DNA of 64,000 bases. It comes from Lamellibrachia columna (taxonomy: Eukaryota; Annelida; Polychaeta; Sabellida; Siboglinidae). A model generated the notes under the pieces. That model saw only the letters and a program-made list of their open reading frames with translations. It made no database searches and had not been told where the DNA came from. The position numbers were made by a program, and so were the translations under genes. Location: the NCBI GenBank assembly GCA_963662155.1, contig OY759268.1:1985501-2049500 (forward strand), in the 5' to 3' direction. Positions 59,701 through 64,000 of the stretch are shown piece by piece; positions within the stretch are counted from its first letter, which is position 1; each line of letters starts with the position of its first letter.

Positions 59701-61244
59701 ACTACAGCAGAATTCCAGGTGTTCCATGTACACTACAGCAGAATTCCAGGTATTCCATGTACACTACAGTATAATTCCAGGTGTTCCATGTACACTACAG
59801 TATAATTCCAGGTGTTCCATGTACACTACAGCAGAATTCCAGGTGTTCCATGTACACTACATCAGAATTCCAGGTGTCTTATATACTCTGCAGTAGTACA
59901 ATACAGTACAGCAGCCTATTAAATAACTAGTTAATAAAAATTGATGATTGATGAAACCTGATACCTCTCACAAGAAGACTATTAACGCAGTAGAATATAC
60001 ATATTGTTCTCCGCTAAAATGTTACTTTTACAGTGGGAGAAGATGGTCAAGTGAAGGTGTGGTCTTGTATTGTCTCATGTTGTTGTCTATAGTGACAGTG
60101 GGAGAAGATGGTCAAGTAAAGGTGTGGTCATGTATTGTCTCATGTTGTTGTCCATGTTGACAGCGGGAGAAGATGGTCAAGTAAAGGTGTGGTCATGTAT
60201 TGTCTCATGTTGTTGTCCATGTTGACAACGGGAGAAGATGGTCAAGTAAAGGTGTGGTCATGTATTGTCTCATGTTGTTGTCCATGTTGACAGCGGGAGA
60301 AGATGGTCAAGTAAAGGTGTGGTCATGTATTGTCTCATGTTGTTGTCCATGTTGACAACGGGAGAAGATGGTCAAGTAAAGGTGTGGTCATATATTGTCT
60401 CATGTTGTTGTCCATGTTGACAGCGGGAGAAGATGGTCAAGTAAAGGTGTGGTCTTGTAGCGGAATGCTGCGGTCAACTCTGGCACAGAATGGTAGGTGG
60501 AGTGATGTATTTATCTGGCTCAAGAAATTACAAATATTTAATGTTTATACTGTGAGTGTGTGCATGCGTGCGTGTCAGTACCTCAATTTTATTTTGTTTT
60601 TGTATAGCATTGTAACAAAAATGGTCCTAAAATTTGGCTGAACGAAATGTGCAAACAACAAAATTACTGTGGCATAATCAAATCAAATTGACATAATTTG
60701 TGTTAAGATTGTAAGAACATATTTACAGGTAGAGATATTCGACGGCATATGATAAGATGTGGTGTGATGGTCAGATATAAACCCACCGTACTGAAGATGC
60801 AAAGACTGTTTACTAGTGAACTCTTGTGATTAGTACTTGGCTACTTGCCATCAGATGTCAGAGTATTTACAAGATTCATATTAATTTACGCTATTGTTAC
60901 AACATTGCTGTTGTTACAACATTGCTGTTGTTACAACATTGCTGTTGTAACAGCATTGATGTTGTTACAACATTGCTGTTGTTACAACATTGTTGTTGTT
61001 ACAACATTGCTGTTGTTACAACATTGTTGTTGTTACAACATTGTTATTGTTACAACATTGCTGTTGTTACAACATTGCTGTACTTCTCTTTATAGCATGC
61101 TTTATACATGTAACATGGCTTTCTATTTTGACAGCTACTCCAGTCTACTCCATTGCGTGGGGGCCGGAGTCTGACCAAGTACTCTATACTAGTGGACGTC
61201 AGCTGGTCATCAAGCCAATGCAGCCCAACGCCAAGGCCAACATG
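56749..61244 (+). CDS. IFT80: IFT80, N-terminal five coding exons (3' partial)
   Basis: Exons are 56749-56785, 57549-57791, 59319-59429, 60424-60492 and 61135-61244, giving 570 nt or 190 residues, all in phase. The product matches animal IFT80: start M-K-L-K, then [17 protein letters not shown], the S-V-E-A-H blade, [20 protein letters not shown] and S-I-A-W-G-P. These are WD40 blades of the first beta-propeller. IFT80 is a subunit of the IFT-B complex, which carries cargo towards the tip of cilia. The family is about 780 residues, so three quarters of the gene lies beyond the window. The first intron is AT-AC (see separate entry) and the rest are GT-AG. The start was chosen because M-K-L-K aligns with the known N-terminus. 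Confidence 0.94.
56786..57548 (+). other. Putative U12-type AT-AC intron of IFT80
   Basis: The exon ends in c and the intron starts ATATCCTTTT, an exact U12 AT-AC donor. The intron ends ...ggacAC. TTTCTTGAC at 57530-57538 matches the U12 branch-site consensus TTCCTTRAC at 8 of 9 positions, and its A lies 11 nt from the 3' splice site, the usual distance. Joining c to AT restores the conserved His codon and frame. No GT-AG alternative that keeps the frame was seen at this spot. The intron is 763 nt and has no tandem array. Confidence 0.85.
57549..57791 (+). CDS. IFT80: IFT80 coding exon 2 (WD40 blade 1-2)
   Basis: It encodes 80 whole codons from S-E-L-V-S-C-V-G-W to L-G-T-T-D. A Gly/Ala-rich insertion (G-G-S-G-A-G-G) falls where the human protein has a short loop. 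The donor gtaagt is part of a diverged two-copy repeat. Confidence 0.93.
57784..57868 (+). repeat. Diverged two-copy repeat at IFT80 exon 2 donor
   Basis: acagacggtaagtttacgtt and acagacagttagttcatgtt lie 45 bp apart, both followed by tgt...actgtcac. Confidence 0.65.
57945..58185. repeat. ~36-bp minisatellite, 7 copies
   Basis: The unit is aatgtgcacatttagtggtg plus gtgaatgcacaata. Confidence 0.92.
58464..59149 (+). mobile_element. Decayed pogo/Tigger-like DNA transposon
   Basis: The end CAGTGGTCACTGCCTTCAGC and the opposite end (agtagtctctgcctacag reverse complemented) are flanked by TA. Repeated gcggacacctg motifs occur inside. From ATG 58852 it reads [21 protein letters not shown], a pogo-type transposase N-terminal DNA-binding helix, broken by TAA. 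Confidence 0.75.
59319..59429 (+). CDS. IFT80: IFT80 coding exon 3
   Basis: Acceptor tctttcag, donor gttagt. It encodes [18 protein letters not shown] and [10 protein letters not shown], a full WD40 blade segment. Confidence 0.93.
59560..59890. repeat. ~31-bp minisatellite, ~11 copies
   Basis: The unit is attccaggtgttccatgtac plus actacagcaga. Confidence 0.92.
60034..60465 (+). repeat. 65-bp array spanning IFT80 exon 4 acceptor, 7 copies
   Basis: Acceptors end just before 60034, 60099, 60164, 60229, 60294, 60359 and 60424. Each is followed by gggagaagatggtcaagt. The first six run to an in-frame stop within the unit. Confidence 0.96.
60424..60492 (+). CDS. IFT80: IFT80 coding exon 4
   Basis: The last of seven acceptor copies is the only one that continues past W-S-C into [11 protein letters not shown]. 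The first residue after the joined codon is Ala here and Val in the first repeat copy. The donor is gtaggt. Confidence 0.92.
60493..60890. other. Unique intron sequence of IFT80
   Basis: Nothing recognised. Confidence 0.5.
60891..61080. repeat. 18-bp minisatellite, ~10 copies
   Basis: The unit is gttacaacattgctgttg. Confidence 0.93.
61135..61244 (+). CDS. IFT80: IFT80 coding exon 5
   Basis: Acceptor ttttgacag. It encodes [10 protein letters not shown] and [10 protein letters not shown] and ends in phase 0 at donor gtcagt. That donor and the last 18 exon bases are repeated 11 more times downstream. Confidence 0.92.
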
Positions 61245-62085
61245 GTCAGTGCCCACAATGAGTTACTAATGATTATCTATGGTTACCTTCCATGGCTAGA
61301 ACGCCAAGGCCAACATGGTCAGTGCCCACAGTGAGTTACTAATGATTATCTATGGCTACCTCCCATGGCTAGAACGCCAAGGCCAACATGGTCAGTGCCC
61401 ACAATGAGTTACTAATGATTATCTATGGCTACCTCCCATGGCTAGAACGCCAAGGCCAACATGGTCAGTGCCCACAATGAGTTACTAATGATTATCTATG
61501 GCTACCTCCAATGGCTAGAACGCCAAGGCCAACATGGTCAGTGCCCACAATGAGTTACTAATGATTATCTATGGTTACCTCCCATGGCTAGAACGCCAAG
61601 GCCAACATGGTCAGTGCCCACAATGAGTTACTAATGATTATCTATGGTTCCTTCCATGGCTAGAACGCCAAGGCCAACATGGTCAGTGCCCACAATGAGT
61701 TACTAATGATTATCTATGGCTACCTCCCATGGCTAGAACGCCAAGGCCAACATGGTCAGTGCCCACAATGAGTTACTAATGATTATATATGGCTACCTTC
61801 CATGGCTAGAACGCCAAGGCCAACATGGTCAGTGCCCACAATGAGTTACTAATGATTATCTATGGCTACCTTCCATGGCTAGAACGCCAAGGCCAACATG
61901 GTCAGTGCCCACAATGAGTTACTAATGATTATCTATGGTTACCTTCCATGGCTAGAACGCCAAGGCCAACATGGTCAGTGCCCACAATGAGTTACTAATG
62001 ATTATCTATGGTTACCTCCCATGGCTAGAACGCCAAGGCCAACATGGTCAGTGCCCACAATGAGTTACTAATGATTATCTATGAT
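61227..62085 (+). repeat. 73-bp array spanning IFT80 exon 5 donor, 12 copies
   Basis: Each unit has aacgccaaggccaacatg (exon end), gtcagtgcccacaatgagtt and an intron remainder ending catggctag. Donors run from 61245 to 62047, with one 72-bp unit. Confidence 0.96.
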
Positions 62086-62299
62086 TAACTTCTAAAGCTA
62101 GAACAGCTTCCCAGTCAGGCACGCGACAGGCACCGAACAGGCAGTGTGCAGGCAATTTTTTAGACCCACCTACGTCCCGATTCGTGACCGTAGACTTTTA
62201 ATGTTTGTAAAAAATGTGTCGTATACTGTTTGGTTTCCATTCGATTCATTATCACACTGCCATATCATGATACGATACTAGAGTCACTGTGAAGTGAAA

Positions 62300-62470
62300 T
62301 ACTTAGAAATGTTTAACCCTTCACATGTAATATGTTTAACCCTTCATGTGTAATATGTTTAGCCCTTCATGTGTAATATGTTTAACCCTTCAGACATAAT
62401 ATGTTTAACCCTTCACATGTAATATGTTTAACCCTTCACATGTAATAAGTTTTAACCCTTCACATGTAGT
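62300..62470. repeat. ~23-bp minisatellite, ~7 copies
   Basis: The unit is atgtttaacccttcacatgt plus aat. Confidence 0.9.
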
Positions 62471-63074
62471 AAGTATTTTGCAATTTTTTTATTGAAACTG
62501 ATTATTTATGTTGATATAAACTGGAAAGTTTATTGTTTGCAAAATTTAACCATCACCGTGACTTATACTTATTTATGCAAAATAACAACACAAGTCCAGC
62601 GTAGATTGAAATAGGCCAAAGAATGACATTTAGATTTATTAATTAAGGAGCAGGAAATTAGACAAGCATGCACCATCAAAATAACATACATCAAATAATC
62701 TCAGTAAGCATGCCAAAAGGTGTTTACACATAATTAGTAAATCATGCCTATCAGATACCCACTACCAGTACTATCTGTACCACTACTGACTTATATACAA
62801 TTCACATGTACAAACAGAAAGGCTGGGGTACTCGATCCCCCAGCCAAATATGATAAATGAAAAAGTGGGCTAACCACCCAACATTCATGAACAATTCATA
62901 ATGAAAATTATGGTAACACAACACACAATGTATAAAGGTGTTACGTATCTAGACTTTAGTCAACCAATAACTAATAACACATCAGTCCGAGAGGTAGGGC
63001 CAAACAGCCACATGTACTCGTAAAAAGTACCCGCACTAAAATATATTTTTACAGTTAATGAGACTCATCGATGC
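62471..63074. other. Unique intron sequence
   Basis: No gene or repeat was recognised, and no further IFT80 exon. Confidence 0.5.
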
Positions 63075-64000
63075 AAAGTTAACCCTCTAGTTACTTTTAG
63101 GTCTGTATCACATATTTAAGTTAACTCTCTAGTTACTTTTAGGTCTGTATCACATATCTAAGTTAACCCTCTAGTTACTTTTAGGTCTGTATCACATATC
63201 TAAGTTAACCCTCTAGTTACTTTTAGGTGTGTATCACATATCTAAGTTAACCCTCTAGTTACTTTTAGGTCTGTATCACATATTTAAGTTAACCCTCTAG
63301 TTACTTTTAGGTGTGTATCACATATCTAAGTTAACCCTCTAGTTACTTTTAGGTCTGTATCACATATTTAAGTTAACTCTCTAGTTACTTTTAGGTCTGT
63401 ATCACATATCTAAGTTAACCCTCTAGTTACTTTTAGGTCTGTATCACATATCTATGTTAACCCTCTAGTTACTTTTAGGTCTGTATCACATATCTAAGTT
63501 AACCCTCTAGTTACTTTTAGGTCTGTATCACACATCTATGTTAACCCTCTAGTTACTTTTAGGTCTGTATCACATATCTAAGTTAACCCTCTAGTTACTT
63601 TTAGGTGTGTATCACATATCTAAGTTAACCCTCTAGTTACTTTTAGGTGTGTGTCACACATCTATGTTAACCCTCTAGTTACTTTTAGGTCTGTATCACA
63701 CATCTAAGTTAACCCTCTAGTTACTTTTAGGTCTGTATCACATATCTAAGTTAACCCTCTAGTTACTTTTAGGTGTGTATCACATATCTAAGTTAACCCT
63801 CTAGTTACTTTTAGGTGTGTGTCACACATCTATGTTAACCCTCTAGTTACTTTTAGGTGTGTATCACACATCTAAGTTAACCCTCTAGTTACTTTTAGGT
63901 CTGTATCACACATCTATGTTAACCCTCTAGTTACTTTTAGGTCTGTATCACATATCTAAGTTAACCCTCTAGTTACTTTTAGGTGTGTATCACATATCTA
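63075..64000. repeat. 42-bp minisatellite, ~22 copies, continuing past the window
   Basis: The unit is aagttaaccctctagttact plus tttaggtctgtatcacatat plus ct, with gtctg/gtgtg and atatc/acatc variants. Confidence 0.95.

Noticed and set aside
62300..63510. Telomere-like ttaaccct motifs at 62300-62470 and 63075 onwards
   Set aside because: The motif occurs once per 23-bp or 42-bp unit, not as a (TTAGGG)n run. It is an intronic minisatellite.

Overview
This is animal nuclear DNA. Both genes found are split by spliceosomal introns, and the introns are filled with tandem minisatellites and transposon remains. No bacterial, CRISPR, rRNA or tRNA features were recognised. Gene content fits an invertebrate animal. 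Arrays that straddle exon-intron junctions recall the intronic minisatellites I remember being reported in amphioxus, so a cephalochordate is my best guess, but the sequence does not prove this.

Gene 1 (523-44060, + strand) is a TM9SF2-type nonaspanin. Sixteen coding exons encode 621 residues and a stop. Only the N-terminal signal-peptide exon(s), about 40-50 residues, lie before the window. Every exon junction joins in phase, and the protein ends in the K-x-D Golgi-retention motif. A 3' UTR of uncertain length follows. It may use poly(A) signals that are themselves tandemly repeated (46441-46600).

Gene 2 (56749 to beyond the window, + strand) is IFT80, an intraflagellar transport B subunit. 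Five coding exons give the first 190 residues, most of the first WD40 propeller. Its first intron looks like a minor-spliceosome (U12) AT-AC intron.

Between the genes (about 46.6-56.6 kb) lie remains of CR1-like and other non-LTR retrotransposons, a 310-bp direct duplication, AT microsatellites and sequence I cannot assign. Four non-autonomous or decayed DNA transposons have recognisable ends: 2536-3454, 34316-35480 and 58464-59149 (TA target sites, pogo/Tigger-like) and 13564-14639 (TTAA target site).

The most striking feature is that at least eight tandem arrays have a repeat unit containing an exon edge, the splice site and adjacent intron. They multiply real splice donors or acceptors from 7 to 60 times. 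The largest, at TM9SF2 exon 15 of those visible, has 60 units of 96 bp over 5.7 kb. Its unit is a multiple of three and its first units are stop-free, so use of later donors would add 32-residue blocks carrying a membrane segment. Other arrays abut acceptors or fill intron interiors. Long ORFs inside arrays are by-products of stop-free repeat units and are not called as genes.
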